Shown in pieces: positions 10,986 through 23,484 of a stretch of DNA of 64,000 nucleotides; within the stretch, counting starts at the first letter, position 1, and the number at the start of each line of letters is the position of its first letter. Origin of the DNA: Phoronis australis (taxonomy: Eukaryota > Phoronida > Phoronidae); assembly GCA_002633005.1 (NCBI GenBank), contig NMRA01000050.1, forward strand, positions 869,820 to 933,819, given 5' to 3'. The position numbers and the translations under genes were made by a program. The notes below the pieces were generated by a model. It did no database searches. It was not told the origin of the DNA and was given only the letters and a program-made list of their open reading frames with translations.

Positions 10986-12070
10986 AGCAGGACTTTAAAA
11001 ATACACCAAGTTCTTATAAAAACGCGTTGTTTTATTTCGCTGTTACGGATTTATTGGTATTTGGACACACCGTAGCCTACAAAGTTCGGCAGGCTAAAAC
11101 CAAGACCCGTAGCAGGAGTGGGGTCTGTTCGGAAATAAATTCGAAGTATTCTTCCGTCAGTGAAATACAGACAGGAGAACCTAGATCTGTGTTGTTTAGA
11201 CTTTTGATTTTTTGAGTTCTAAACACACAAAACGCTTATTATCCAGGCCACTGGCTCGGGACCCGATCAGGTCCGTCGCGACCGGTCTGACTCCATCCCG
11301 GCCAGTGGCTCGCACCCCGGCCCGTCACGGCCGCCGGGACAGGCATGAACATAAACCATGCAGCTTGAGTTGGAAACTAAACCTCCAGTCACGAAAAGAC
11401 AGTAATAGTAAGCCAAAGAAATAAGGTGCACGTAATTATTTATGTGAATTAGCTAGGAAACTGAAAATCTACTTAATTTCTTGTCGGGGCCGCGAAGTCG
11501 GGTTCCCCTTCCACAGACCTTCAGGGCAAAGGTTGTACAGCAACAATGATTTCAATAATGTATTTGTATTTCTAAATAAAGATTCCCCTATCATGTGACC
11601 ACTTGATAGCATATAAAATCGAGCAATTGTTTCACAACAGCTTTCTGTCAGCAAACAGTTAATTAGCATGCGCTCACACGGCCTCGGTGTATGGTCAATT
11701 ACCTTTATTGCCGGCATCAAAAGCCGGTAACGCAGTGGTTTATTCATTGCTGGCTTCCCAACATTTGCACTCACGAATACTGCAAAGGTATTACAAATTG
11801 TATCTAATGAGACAGACTTTGTTTCAGTTTTATATAAGCATTGGTTAGGATGAGAATAATTCATTTTGAAACAAAACGGGAATAAACGTCTACATGGCAA
11901 CTCGCCCGGCGCCAATCCCGACTTAGTCAAGAGCTCATCCGACGAAGACTTCACGGGTCGAATCGTTGGGTTTAACAGGCTATCAGTTCGAACTGGAACA
12001 CACTAACCAAGAAATAAGAGAGGCGCCGTGAAGATGCAACGGAACGTATGGATAGTTCTTTGGTAAGCCG

Positions 12071-13280
12071 GAATTCGTCAGAGAAATCACCGTCAACGAA
12101 ATGCCGGCCACAGACACGGAGAATTCGCTGCGCCTACGTGCGCCTACGCCCCACCACAGCACTGCATGACCGTGAATCAGTAAGAAATCGGTCGATCAAT
12201 AAGGCCGAACCGTGCACATGTACAGTAGGATTGACAGTCGCGAGACTATACAAAAAATCGCATCGGGCAAAGTTGAAACTATTGACACTGACGCGATATT
12301 ATATTCGATATCTGGCCCGTAATGGTCCGATGTCCTGCTCATAGCCGGCCGATTAGTTTGTTGACTACAGCTCGACGCTTGTGTAGACTTACCTGCAGAT
12401 GTTCCCGCCGGGTCAGTGCCATTGAACGCGAAAAAGGGATTTAGAGTGGTTCTCTCGGTGCCAAATTATTCATAATGTATTTTTACGGTTTGTTCGTAAA
12501 GATTATGAATTTTTGCTGATATGTTAAAGCATTTTTTCTTGTGTTTCAAATTTCATAAAAAACTATCTGTCAGTCACTTCAGTCGTCTCCCACGAGGCAA
12601 ACCACGTCTCCGTATTAGGCCTGGCGGAGAAATTGGGATCAAAGAGTAGATTCGCCACGATCTGTTTAAAGTGTCCATTTTATACGAGTTTTCGTGTTCC
12701 ATGCTTCTTTAAAGCTAGGTGACACCGCCACCCCAAATCCCGACGGGCAAAAATCACTGAGGCGCCAAAACTCGAGTCGGCAGAGTCGGCCCTGCGCGCT
12801 GATCATGAGCGCCCAGTTGTGACTATCCGGCGACACGGCCGGGACGGGTGAACAGCTACAGCGGTAGCCTGCACATCCGTAGCCCGCCGTCGGCCAATGA
12901 AGACCCAACAAGAACTTTTGTTCACCATCTTACATCTAGGCCAAATATAGGCAATTGTCTTAAGTGCTCGATGGTACATCGATAGGCGACGTTGCACCCT
13001 TCGCCATTTTTATGCCTGAAACTCGATCATCCAAAGTCAGATCGGCGCCAGACCGGTGTCTTGGCATAAGTAGGCCTAGTCGACAGATCCGATGCAGTGT
13101 TCATGCGAGTAGAGCTGGCCCGGGAAGCCTAATTGTAATTCATGTACTTGCAGCAGAGGAGCTGACGTAGACCTGATGGTGATTTTCATGCAAATGATTT
13201 CGGCGCTGGGGTCTAATCTCCTTTCGAAATTATTTTTGACGTTTTTAGTTCTGATCTGAACTCAATTTAAGTGTCAGTTA
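12071..13280. other. No gene recognised; locally CpG-rich
   Basis: Around 12070-12350 and 12720-13110 the sequence is richer in CG dinucleotides than most of the window. No exon with clear splice sites or family similarity was found. Confidence 0.35.
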
Positions 13281-13289
13281 CGATGTGCT

Positions 13290-13620
13290 CAACTACAATA
13301 TGGTTAACATACTACAGGATCCCTTCTGATACGAATTACAATATGGTAACACATGTACCTTTCTAGCATCCTAAGCCCGTACTACAGGATCCCTTCTGAT
13401 ACGAACTACAATATGGTTAACACATGTACCTTTCTAGCATCCTAACTCCGTACTACAGGATCCCTTATGATACGAACTACAATATGGTAACACATGTACC
13501 TTTCTAGCATCCTAAGCCCGTACTACAGGATCCCTTCTGATACGAACTACAATATGGTTAACACATGTACCTTTCTAGCATCCTAACTCCGTACCACAGG
13601 ATCCCTATTGATACAAACTC
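13290..13620. repeat. 70/71-bp tandem satellite with alternating subtypes
   Basis: The unit starts TACTACAGGATCCCTT and recurs at 13310, 13380, 13451 and 13521, with a variant at 13592; spacings are 70, 71, 70 and 71. Units alternate between GGTAACAC with AAGCCCG and GGTTAACAC with AACTCCG. This makes an ABAB higher-order repeat of 141 bp. Each unit carries a BamHI-type GGATCC. Confidence 0.92.
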
Positions 13621-14220
13621 AACTGACCTCTTGACTTCGAAGAGATTTGGAGTTTCCAACGTATTGTAGCTATGACCAACTCTGTACTATATAGTTGTCC
13701 ACGAAAACCACAATATACCCAGTCGAGCACACAATGGGCTAATAGACATGAGTTTTTCTTGAAAGTAAGCCGAAAAATGTAAAAATATTTCGAGTTCCAT
13801 TTCGAGTAACCGCTGCCCTCGAATAGTTCGATGGACACAAACATCCCCTGTTGCTGCGTCACCAACTCTTACTAAGTATAACGAGTTGATAGATTCTTGT
13901 AAACATTGATTAGGCCATATATGGGAAACCCCAACTCTTGAATGTCTAGCCTGCATTTCGTTCATACATGCCCTCTTTAGCTGGAGTGTAGTGGGATGTA
14001 GACGTTTACTTAGCCGTATATACATGTAGGCACACGCAGAGCACCTCATTTCGTTTTTTGACTTGTGTTTACTCATTGCAACTCAACCAGAATTACCTGT
14101 TTTTGGGTTTCAAAACACTGGTACTAAAAATCGACGTTTTCTTGCGATCGCGACAACCTGAGTTTACGGAACATTTTGTCATTGTTCGGACCTCGACCCA
14201 TACGAAAATATTCAATATTA

Positions 14221-14695
14221 TGCTATAGGAATTCCTATAGGAATATCGATTTCCTATAGGATTCCTATAGGATCAAGATTTCTTATAGAAATAGAAAAAT
14301 CCTACAGGAAAATTTTCAGAAATCTGATTTCTAAACATTTTAACAAAGAACTAGCCTAAGAGTATGTAGTAAGATATTGATTTGTTTTTATCTACTTTCA
14401 GCTCTTCAGAGTCATTATTTTTTGTAAATTTTATTATTCAGGCGAGTCTTAATACAAGTATGTTAATTGTTTCGTAGAATCCTATTGAACTTCCTATAGA
14501 ATCCTACTGAAATCCTACAGGATGCTATTAAATTTCCTATAGAATCCTATTGAACTAACTATAAAATCCTATTGAACTATCTACTGGATTTCTTAAAGCC
14601 TTACAAGAATTCCTATAGGATTTACAACAGGATTTCTATAGAATCCTATAAGATTTCCTACAGGAATTCCGGCAATAGGAAATCCTATTGGAATT
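14221..14695. repeat. TCCTATAGGA palindromic minisatellite in two blocks
   Basis: Blocks at 14221-14310 and 14475-14695 consist of degenerate repeats of the self-complementary word TCCTATAGGA, often joined through AATT. An unrelated spacer of about 165 bases (14310-14475) separates them. Because the word is its own reverse complement, the two blocks can fold on each other; a miniature-element origin is possible. Confidence 0.85.
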
Positions 14696-14699
14696 TTTT

Positions 14700-16880
14700 G
14701 TTAGGGGAGGAGTGCCACACGTAAAACATCATATAAGTTTACGAACACTGTGCCGCTACGGTAAGGATGTAGTTGAAGAACAACAAAAACTGCGCTTCCC
14801 AACACACGTAACTTTATTACAGTCATTGTTTCTAAAAATCAGGCCTTTAGCCGCATTAGCTTGCAGAAACCCCCATCATTAGCACGGCTGCTTGTTCACA
14901 GTATTCTGAAACATTAAGTAGGCCTAGGTCTACACGTGTCAACAAATCTTTGGTCAATGGGAACAGGCTTCTGATGTTGACAGTAAATCAGTATTGCGCA
15001 CCACCTCGCAGACTTCATACGAGCAACACACTTGATGGAAGAAGTGTCCAACGCCAAAAATCTGCTAGAGGCATGGGGGCGGAAGGGGAGCTATAGCACC
15101 CACTTTTTTCAGTGCTACGCCGTCCATGNGCTTTAGCAGTAGACAAAAAGGTGAACTCGTAGATAAAAGAAATAGGCATAACCCGAATGCGATAGCTAAG
15201 CGATTTTTAATTGCTGTCGCCAATGTATTGCTTTGATCAGAAGGGATTCTGAAATAATGGCAGCACATATCGACTGTCCAGGAACGTTAATGGTGAAACA
15301 TTGAGGAAATTGTTGGATGTCATGGGAAGAACTGGGATATGAATAAATATCTTCCGGAATAATCTCTGAAATTCGAAAAATTGCTATCTTGGATCAAGAA
15401 ATTCATAACTGTACCTGCGTGAACCGTGACGTGATATTATTTAACGCCTCTCTTTAAAATTGAGAAGAAAGCATGAGTTAACAAGCATGATGAAAAGCTA
15501 ACCACGCTGATCACTAAACAACGACCAGCATCTGATAAGTTGATTAGCTACACATATTACTAAATCATAATCCTGGCACTTCGGGGGTGCGAATGTCTAA
15601 TAGGCGAAATCCTCAGGCTAATACTCTAGCTGCTCTGCCCCCCCGGCAACTCGAAATCCTGGATCCGCCCCTGCATGGCCCAGATAATAAGCTTGTACAA
15701 GTTTAGGGCTGGTTCTAATTTAAGACACAAATAATTAAAATTCGTTTTTATTACAATGGTGATTAGTAATGTTCTAAACTTTATGTTATGTTTGAAAGTC
15801 ACATTTACTTGTTAGTTTCGAATTAACACGTCAAAACTCTTTTCCTGATATCAACTCAACAGGTGTCAAATAAAAAATGGTTATCACTCTCATTCCCTTC
15901 TATACTGCTTACCGTCCTCGAAGGGTAGTAAGGATTTTAGGAGGTTGTTTTATATCCTTAAACAAAAGTATTGAAAAGTTAAATATCCTAACGTACCATC
16001 CCGGCAGAGGTCTACCTGTCATGATTTCATGCAAAAAGGTCAATCGTTGTACTTTTATTAAAAACATTGAATCAGTAGCAAAAGACCAATATGGCTTAAA
16101 TACTTCAAAAGTTTGAAATATTCTGAATTGATATCATATTCACAACAAACAGCTTAATACTGTAAATTCAGAGCGTACGTCCGTCACGTCCGTCCGTCAC
16201 AATCAACTTTCTTCGAGCTGTCTGACAAACATTTCTTAGAAGATATCAAAATATAGTGTGCTGTACTTCGCAAACCGTGATTGCACTCATCATATAAAAC
16301 AAAAATTGTAACTAAATGCAACTCAAAGAAAATTAGCGTTAATTTTAAGTTATAAATTCAAATCCCCCTACTTCGTCCATCACACTCGTTAAAGGCAGTT
16401 TTCTCAGTCACATAAAAAGATAAGAGTCAAGTTGATACACGCTTTGAACGCTATTGGTGACACCTATCAATTGATGAACATTTTTTCATAATGTTCTCTA
16501 ATTGTACGTCCGTCACAAACGGAATTGCCCTAAAACAATTTGTGGAAAAGACCCTATTTTTATGACTCACGTCCTCGTAGTGCTCAGGCAAGGCACGATG
16601 CTTCTACGTTCGATCGATTTAATAATACATGTATGAGTGGAGTTGTACTAGCACTGATCCATGTTGACTTCAACTCGGACGAAGAAATTGTTTAGTTGTC
16701 CGAGACTACAAAAATAAGTAGCAATTAACAATGTTTTGAAAAGATATGTCCCGGGAAGATGTAATTTGGGAGCGTATTAACCTGGTGTGTACCTCGCCAT
16801 TAATTTCAACGCGCAAAACACTTAAAATTGAACTTACAGCATGTACATTGAGTTAAACGCATTGTGAATTTGCTTTTTGT
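14700..16880. other. No gene; hAT-like MITE remnants and CGTCCGTCAC words
   Basis: At 15069-15128 there is a copy of the CACTTTTTTCAGTG module found twice at 19310-19437. At about 15570-15673 there is a hAT-like MITE end (CCTGGATCCGCCCCTG) with internal similarity to 26820-26890. Around 16176-16205 and 16504 the words GTACGTCCGTCAC and CGTCCGTCAC recur. Nothing coding was recognised. Confidence 0.45.
15570..15673 (-). mobile_element. hAT-like MITE remnant
   Basis: The right end reads CCTGGATCCGCCCCTG, the reverse complement of the CAGGGGCGGATCCAGG-type terminus. Inside, the reverse complement holds GAGTATTAGCC, then GGATTT, then TTCGC, then CGCACCCCCGAA. The same order of words occurs at 26836-26895. 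The other end was not located. Confidence 0.55.
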
Positions 16881-17224
16881 TTCCTTTCCCTTATTGACAA
16901 TGATCTACTGGAAACTTATTGTGTCGTTGGTTGCTTCCTAAAAAAGTACAGGACGGACGCCAGTTTTTGCGAAAAGCCCTCAGAATTTCTACTGTTTTAG
17001 AAATTCGAACAACCCCTTGCGTAATCCTGGCTACGGGCCTGGAATGTGACATCCAGAACGACTTTACGCACTGAACATTATTCAACGTAACATATGGGCA
17101 CGTATCGTACCTCTTATTACCATAAATATATTTTAACGTAATCTTTTTAACTCTCCTGTCTTTTAGGTATTCCCGAGTTTTGAATTAATTTGTTTTCCTA
17201 TGACGGTTTAGATTCGAATATATT

Positions 17225-17410
17225 TATACACGTTTCATTTATTTATTATTTATTGTTGTTTAAATATGTATATGTATACATGTATTTATGTACATGTATG
17301 TAATATGCATGTTTTTATTGTTGCTGTCGTTATTGTGATTGTTATTGCTGTTATCATTCTCTTTCTTCTTATTATTATCATTATTATTATATTATTACCT
17401 TGACTTGTTT
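17225..17410. repeat. AT-rich simple sequence
   Basis: Degenerate (TATG/TACA)n is followed by (TTATTG)-like and (ATT)n runs. It is low complexity and has no other feature. Confidence 0.7.
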
Positions 17411-18829
17411 TGTAAATTGAAACTGATAACTTTTAGTTGAAGGGCCCTGTAAACTATTAAAAATGATAATAATAAACGCCAGGTCCCAAGGTTTACGGGC
17501 AAAGCACAATCAAGGTCCATATTCGGTGGCCACTTTTGGTGATAAATGAAGGTTGTCATATAACTGTAAAAGCTGCGTTATTTTAAAGTATCATCATTCC
17601 AGGTTTGTAATCTAAAATATTTTTGCATAAGAACCACCGAATAAAATTTTATGGCCTAATGCATCACAGTTGTATAAAAGGGTACGTACACTAAAACTTG
17701 TGGTCACGGCCCACTTCTACCATGCAAAAATCCATAAGGTAGCTGTTAATTTGATAAGTACTTTATCAAATTGAAGAAGTATCACATATTAAATTAGAAA
17801 AGTTATTACCGTGCTGATCACGTTGTTCTAGATGATTATACATTGCATATCTTAACACAGTATAATGAGAACTACTTCTTTTGCAATATGATTCTTACCA
17901 AAAGAAAATGACAAGTAACTACTTTTTTTAAAAACTTTTATTGGTGCTATTTGCCCAGTTTTCAATACATTCACCAGTTGGTCAAAACAGTTAAAACAGT
18001 GCTAGGCCCAGTATTCAAGTTTTAAACAATAAAAATGGTACTGATTGGGGGGTACCTACACTACGTACACTCAATCAACTTCAAATTTTGATTAAAAGAG
18101 AATTCCAGCCTATTTATTCAGTCTTTTTTACCGTTTTAATCGGTCTATTTTCACATCACCTCGTATACGGTCGATCTGACCTCCCCGAAAGGTGTCGCGT
18201 TAACCTGTGAGGAAGGTGAGAAACGCCGCAACGACGTCAGTGCTTCTTCTGCAGAGTGAGTGCTGCTATGGTGTGGTGTATCGTTTCGCTTGTGCGAACT
18301 ATGAAGCTGGGAGGAAAGCGAGTATATCGTTTTTTTCGATTTCCTCGAGAGCCTATAATTTATGCTTCGGAAGTGGCTCGCGGTAGTGAAGAATGAAAAG
18401 TACGCCGTTAACGAGAAGTATGAAGCCATGAAACTTCTCTGTGTCTGTCAGAGTGGCCAGCATTTCGTCGGATCCGTTATTGGATAGTTTTTGATTATGA
18501 AGAATTGTGGTTGGCTATGAAAACATAAACAATTACAACTAATTCATGGCGTAAGAATAAAACGTTTAATAACCTGTTTGATGACCGGCTCGTTCGTGAG
18601 GCTTCTGTTTGGTCCTCTGGGTGTAGGATGTTTTCGACAGTTCTTTTTCTCAGCTCCCAAAACGTCGAAAGCACACTACAGTTTAGACGCGGTGCAAAAT
18701 CAGGATGTTCCGTGTGAAAACATATGCGCTTCTCCAAGAAAGCGTTTCACTAGCTGAATTTCGTGGCAGCAAACGCAAGCGCCAGTCCTTTGCATTATCG
18801 TGCAGGCACTGACACCATGACAAATCATT

Positions 18830-20225
18830 CAAACGGTTTTCGAAACTATCCATATGTTCCGTTTTCTGTGCACGTTCTATTATTTTTTGATCAGTTTATT
18901 TAGGTTCGAATTGATAGCCTAGAAACTTAACGATCGATATGTGAAGTCTTCGTCGGATGAGCACTAGTCTAAGTCGGGATTGCGAGTTCCCACGTTGACG
19001 TTTATTATTGTGCGTTCTGTTTCGAAATGAATTATTCTCACCCTAACCAATGTTTATATAAAACTGAAACAAAGTCCGTCTCATTAGATGCAATATGTAA
19101 TGCCTTGGAGTGTTCGTGAATGCAAATGTTTTGGAAAGTCAACAATGGATAAATCACTGCCCGTTACAGGCGTCAGATGCAATAGATTAATTGACCGGGC
19201 ACCGAGGCCATGTGAGCGCATGCTAATTCAATGTTTGTTGACAGAAAGCAGTTGCTCAACAACTCGATTTTATATCACATGGTCAGATGTTACATGCATG
19301 GACGGTGCACCATAGGGGGCTGGGGGGCTATGGCCCCCACTTTTTTCAGTGCTCCGGAGCCCATTCAATGGGCGGTACATCACAGGGAGGCTGGGGACTA
19401 TAGCCCCCACTTTTTTCAGTGCTGCGCCGCTTATGTGTTAGGGGAATCTTTATGTCGATATCCATATACGTTATTCGTTAGTGTATAACTTTTGCCCTGG
19501 CGGTTCTGTGATAGGGTAATGAACCTGACCGCGGCCCTCCGACGAGCTAGTAAGTGGATTTGCAGTTTCGTGGTTAATTCATCAAAATAACCACGTGCAC
19601 ATTTTTTTCTTTTGCCTAACTAGTATACTATTTTCGTGAATGGTAGTTTATTTTCCAACATTAATTGGCTGGTTTATGTTCGGGATGTCTTCATTCCGGC
19701 CGCGATGGGCCTGATCGAGTTCCGAGCCACTGGCCGAGATAGCAAGCGTTTTGTGTGTTTAGAACTGAAAAAATAGCAAGTCTAAAATTTAAACACACAG
19801 CTATGTTCTCCTGTCTGTATTTCACGGAGGAATAATTTTAACATATCACCGAAAAGACTTCAAACTCCCGCGATCAACCTTGGTAAATTGGCCTACCGAA
19901 CTTTGCAGGCTACGGCACGTTCCAATACCAAACAATCCGTAACGGCGAAATAAAATAACACGTTTTTCAACAACTCGGTGTATTTGTATGGGTTTTATGT
20001 CGAATTCTGATGATTTACTGGTGTAAGCGATAAGCTGGCACCAATAAGCGTGTTGTGAACTGCTGAGCAGACTGCATTCGAACCTCTGACGTCATTGGTT
20101 CATTTCAACATCTCCGTCTGCCTTTAGGTGTCAGGTAAAAAAGCTGTGAATGATGTTATCCCGTGGAACTACTGGACCTAAGTAGATACAAACTTCATTG
20201 TTTTTTGAGTGGCATTCTCTTTTAA
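18830..20225 (+). repeat. Right copy of the ~1.35-kb inverted repeat, with a nested 155-bp insertion
   Basis: This copy matches the minus strand of 12070-7570 in order. Relative to that copy it carries an extra segment at about 19283-19437. It abuts the GTACGTAC repeat region on its right. No coding capacity is conserved between the two copies. Confidence 0.7.
19283..19437. mobile_element. Nested insertion with two CACTTTTTTCAGTG modules
   Basis: Absent from the paralogous copy at 11600. It consists of two tandem modules of about 65-70 bp, each with a G-rich stretch, GGCTATRGCCCCC and ACTTTTTTCAGTGCT. The module also occurs once at 15069-15128. The style resembles hAT-like miniature-element ends, but boundaries are approximate. 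Confidence 0.55.
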
Positions 20226-20499
20226 GTTACAAATGTATGGGATGGTGTCGTGTTTTGTGCTGCCTCTACGTTGCAAGTTGTCTTGAGAGATAAAGAACCT
20301 GCCTCTGCAGCATCAGTTGTCACATGATGTGTCCTCTAAGATGTTGCGTACTACAGTAGCAAAGTCCTTTGCGGCATGCTATTGCTCAGAAATTTGATAA
20401 TGTCCATTGTTTTTGTCACACTGGATTCATTTTGGAAATATCAGTATAGTTCATGAGAAAAGCAGTATGACTTTGTAAAAATACTTCTGGGCAATACTT

Positions 20500-20814
20500 T
20501 ATAGCACAGAGGTTGAAGCTACGTACACTAAACAGGGGTACGTACACTACATTTCAATGACTTTTCAGGTTTATAAAAATAATTTAAATCTACTGAGTTA
20601 GCTCATTTACCAAATCTATTAAAAGAGAACAAATATAAAGTACAGCATACATGTGCATATCTGCATTTTTTTGAAAACAGGCACATGTTAAAATATAGTG
20701 GTACGTACACTACACAAATGCTAATATTTCACTTAAAACGAATGTATTTATTACTAACACCCTTTTAACCTAACAATTTTAATGGAGGAAACTGTCTGAA
20801 ACAAACGTTGCTTG
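20500..20814. repeat. GTACGTACACTAC repeat, copy A (left of Gypsy)
   Basis: The word GTACGTACACTA occurs as a close pair (20520 and 20538) and again at 20701. The same pair-plus-single layout is seen at 25450/25471/25643 and 42043/42064/42224. Sequence between the words is also alike, for example CTACTGAGTTAG and AATATTTCACTYAAAAC shared with copy B. Confidence 0.75.
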
Positions 20815-20819
20815 CTTAC
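20815..20819. repeat. Target-site duplication of the Gypsy element (CTTAC, left)
   Basis: CTTAC directly precedes the LTR at 20820 and recurs directly after the other LTR at 25406-25410. Five bp is the usual duplication for Gypsy-type integrases. Confidence 0.85.
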
Positions 20820-21078
20820 TGTATGAAAACCTCTTTCAACTCTGTTTTAGGGTTTTACGTGGGTTTATTCTAGAGATCTTCAAGATACATCTATTCACTA
20901 TGCTGTCTAACTCTCAACTGAAAACTTGTTTGTCAGAACTAAAGATCATATGCTCATGAGTCATCAGATTTCTGAGAATTGTTTTGCACAACTTACACAA
21001 TCTATGACTCTAGCTACCAGTTCCATATAAGGTTATGTTTTGGACTCTGCAAGTTTAATGAAAACCACGAATATAACA
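20820..21078 (-). repeat. Gypsy 3' LTR
   Basis: 259 bp, from TGTATGAAAACC to GAATATAACA on the plus strand. It lacks the 6-bp insertion present in the other LTR near 25161. An AG-rich polypurine tract adjoins its inner side. Confidence 0.93.
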
Positions 21079-21091
21079 TCCTCCCTTCTCT
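21079..21091 (-). promoter_or_regulatory. Polypurine tract of the Gypsy element
   Basis: On the minus strand it reads AGAGAAGGGAGGA immediately before the 3' LTR. This is the primer site for plus-strand synthesis in LTR elements. Confidence 0.75.
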
Positions 21092-21440
21092 GAAAGTTCT
21101 TACTCTTGGTCCAGTGTTTATATCTAAAGTTCTCCAGTCTGTCTTCAGCCACAGTGCATGTCATCCAGTGGTGTCTAGTTAAGTTAATAGAAAACAGATG
21201 TCTTCAGTTTATCATAAGACACAAATTCCAGCACAGTAACAAATTAGTGTAAACAATCTGCTTAGTTCAGTTAAGTGATAGTGTCAGTGCTCTGGAATCA
21301 AAACAAACACAAGCTTCTAGTGGATCATCGTAGTAAACAGTTTTGTAGTAAATAACTTCTATGGGTCATCCAGTCAACTCTGGGTGGACTATCAGAGTGA
21401 CAAGAACAAACAGTGATTGGTATTATTCTGACCAATTTCA

Positions 21441-21779
21441 TCACTGTGTGTATCTCACAGGTGGTTTAATCACTCTCCCAGATCTGGTTGTCACAGGCTG
21501 GTTAGGTCTTACTTCACTTTTGATGGTGTGTGGGTCGGAGCTTTCTTTGACTGATTTTTCATCAACCATGTGTTCCGGTTTTTAGTCTGTAGGCTCGGCC
21601 TGTCTGAATTCTTTTGCCGGCTTTATGTGTTGGCGATTTCGGCGAACAACACTTGTCGGGGTTTCAATAGAGTACGATCGCTCGTCAAGCCGTTTCAAAA
21701 CAGTACCTTTGGTCCATTCTTTCTGACCAAGTGTAAAGGGTTGCAAACGCACAGAATCTCCCTCTGCCAAAACAGGCAA
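21441..21779 (-). pseudogene. Gypsy integrase C-terminal region and tail
   Basis: The frame open over 21582-21779 begins LPVLAEGDSVRLQPF and runs to HIKPAKEFRQAEPTD, a post-catalytic integrase DNA-binding-like region. A TAA at 21582 interrupts it. The same frame then continues to a TGA at 21441 and includes TRSGRVIKPPVRY, the terminal motif common in Gypsy Pol proteins. It is out of frame with the integrase core because a run of five A at about 21789 is one base longer than the frame needs. Confidence 0.8.
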
Positions 21780-23484
21780 CTCTTTTTGCGGATTTGTTAT
21801 AATAGTGCGCTTGTTTGTGTTGTTGACGCTTCAGGTCGCGATCCGTGTGCTTCTGACTAACTACTTCAGGTTTGAGTAATGAAGAGGCTGTAGGCAGCAT
21901 TGTTTTGGTCCTTCTACTCATCAAGCGTTGTGCGGGACTAGATAACAAACCTTGGGTAGGTGTGTTTCTGTGATCTAGCATAGCTAAATAAACATCACTA
22001 CCGGAATCTTTACATTTCCTGAATATGCGCTTAGCAGTTTTCACGGCAGACTCCGCTTTACCGTTGGCTTTACTGTTGCCAGGACTGCTAGTTGCGTGAA
22101 CAATATTCCATGATTTGCAAAATCTTACAAAATCATGGCACGAATATTGCGGACCATTGTCGGACACGATGGTATCTGGAATACCATGTCGCGAGAAGTG
22201 TGCTTTGAGCTTCTCAATTACAGCTGTTGCGCTCGTGCTGTAAAGTCGATCTACTTCCCAGAAATTACTGTAATAATCAACAACTATCAAATATTCTCTG
22301 CCATTGAATGTGAACAAATCTGTTCCAACTTTAGCCCATGGTCTGTCAGGAAGATCATGACTCATCAATGGTTCTGGGGAGTTTGCCGTCTCGAATTTTC
22401 TGCATGTGTTGCAGCCAGAGATATATTCTCTTATCTCTGCTGTCATATTCGGCCAGTAGATAGATTCTCTTGCCCGTCTCAGGCATCCATCTATTCCAAG
22501 ATGTGAGGAGTGAATATTTTCTTTGAGTATACGCCTTTGGCTGGCTGGCACCACCACGCGTTCACCTCTAAAAATTATACCATCATGTATAGCTAGCTCA
22601 TCTCTGATAGAGAAATAGGGTTGCGCCAGTGGTGATACTCGTGCTTTTTCGTCAGGCCAGCCTTCTTGGATGACTGATTTCAAAACAGTCAAACTTTGAT
22701 CAGCCTCTGTTGCTCTTCTGATTGCTTCCAGTCGTGAATCAGTTATTGCGACGAACTGTGTGGCATTCACACATTCAAACTCATTTTTGTTGTGCTCCTC
22801 TGTCGTAGACATATAGGCTCTAGATAAAGTATCAGCGAGATACATTTGCTTCCCTTGGCAGTATGTTACCACTAGATCATACTTTTGTAGTCGCATCATC
22901 ATGCCTTGAAGTCGCTTTGGTGCACAGGCAAGGCTTTTCTTCATGATGCTTTCAAGTGGTTTATGATCGCTGATCACATGGGTCGTTCTCCCAAACGTGT
23001 GCTGATGGAATTTCTCCACACTCCAGGTTATCGCGAGCATTTCTTTTTCTAGTTGGGCATGGCGCGTTTCTACGTCACTCAATGCTCTGCTCACAAATGC
23101 TAGCGGCTGACCCTCTTGAAGCAGTGCCGCTCCAAGTCCAGTCTTACTAGCGTCGCACTGGATCGAAAGCTCTTTCGCTGGGTCATAAAATCTCAGTACA
23201 GGTGCCTCCGACCCAAGTTTCTTCACTTGCGTGAGTGCACTTTCTTGTGCGACGGACCACGTCCACGGCACATTCTTGCGTGTCAACTGCCTAATAGGTT
23301 CCATCACATCTGACAGTCTAGGTAGGAACTTAGCAAGGTAAGTCACAAATCCATTCAGTCGTCTAATGCCTTCAATATCGGTAGGTCTTGGCATTTCTTG
23401 TACTGCTGTCACTTTCGCATGGTCAGGCTTCAGACCATCTTGTGTGACCATGTGTCCAAGAAAAGGTACTGACTTTTGTCGTAT
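21780..23484 (-). pseudogene. Gypsy RNase H and integrase
   Basis: The open frame from 23451 starts at the RT connection (GLKPDHAKVTAV). It carries RNase H residues Asp100 (IQCDAS), Glu136, Asp162 (ISDHKPL) and Asp207 (ADTLSR). Integrase follows, with zinc-binding His314/His317 and Cys347/Cys350. The catalytic triad is Asp378, Asp431 (IVSDNGPQYS) and Glu467, with 35 residues between the last two, the D,D35E spacing. So both active sites look intact although the reading frame around them is broken. The frame goes out of register at about 21789. Confidence 0.92.

Larger units (their letters stand above)
7570..12070 (-). repeat. Left copy of a ~1.35-kb inverted repeat, interrupted by a ~3.1-kb insertion
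   Basis: Read on the minus strand, 12070 to about 10985 and then 7857 to 7570 match the plus-strand sequence 18830-20225 in order, with many substitutions and small indels. Matching blocks include ACTATCCATAYGTTCCG, GTGAAGTCTTCGTCGGATGA, GAGCGCATGCTAATT, CTTGGTGTAT-type sequence, GTGTTGTGAACTGCTGA and CTCCGTCTGCC. The match is broken between about 7857 and 10985, so this copy took a later insertion. The insertion begins at 7858 with a hAT-type end and includes the N-gap. A 161-codon open frame at 11469-11954 (minus) is not preserved in the other copy, so I do not treat it as a gene. Confidence 0.7.

Noticed and set aside
11469-11954. 161-codon minus-strand open frame
   Set aside because: It lies within the ~1.35-kb inverted repeat and the frame is not kept in the other copy at 18945-19285, where only scattered peptide words match.
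13687-14076. 129-codon minus-strand open frame
   Set aside because: No domain, no splice sites and composition like the surrounding sequence; likely chance.
22135-22506. 123-codon plus-strand open frame
   Set aside because: It is the antisense of the Gypsy integrase region.
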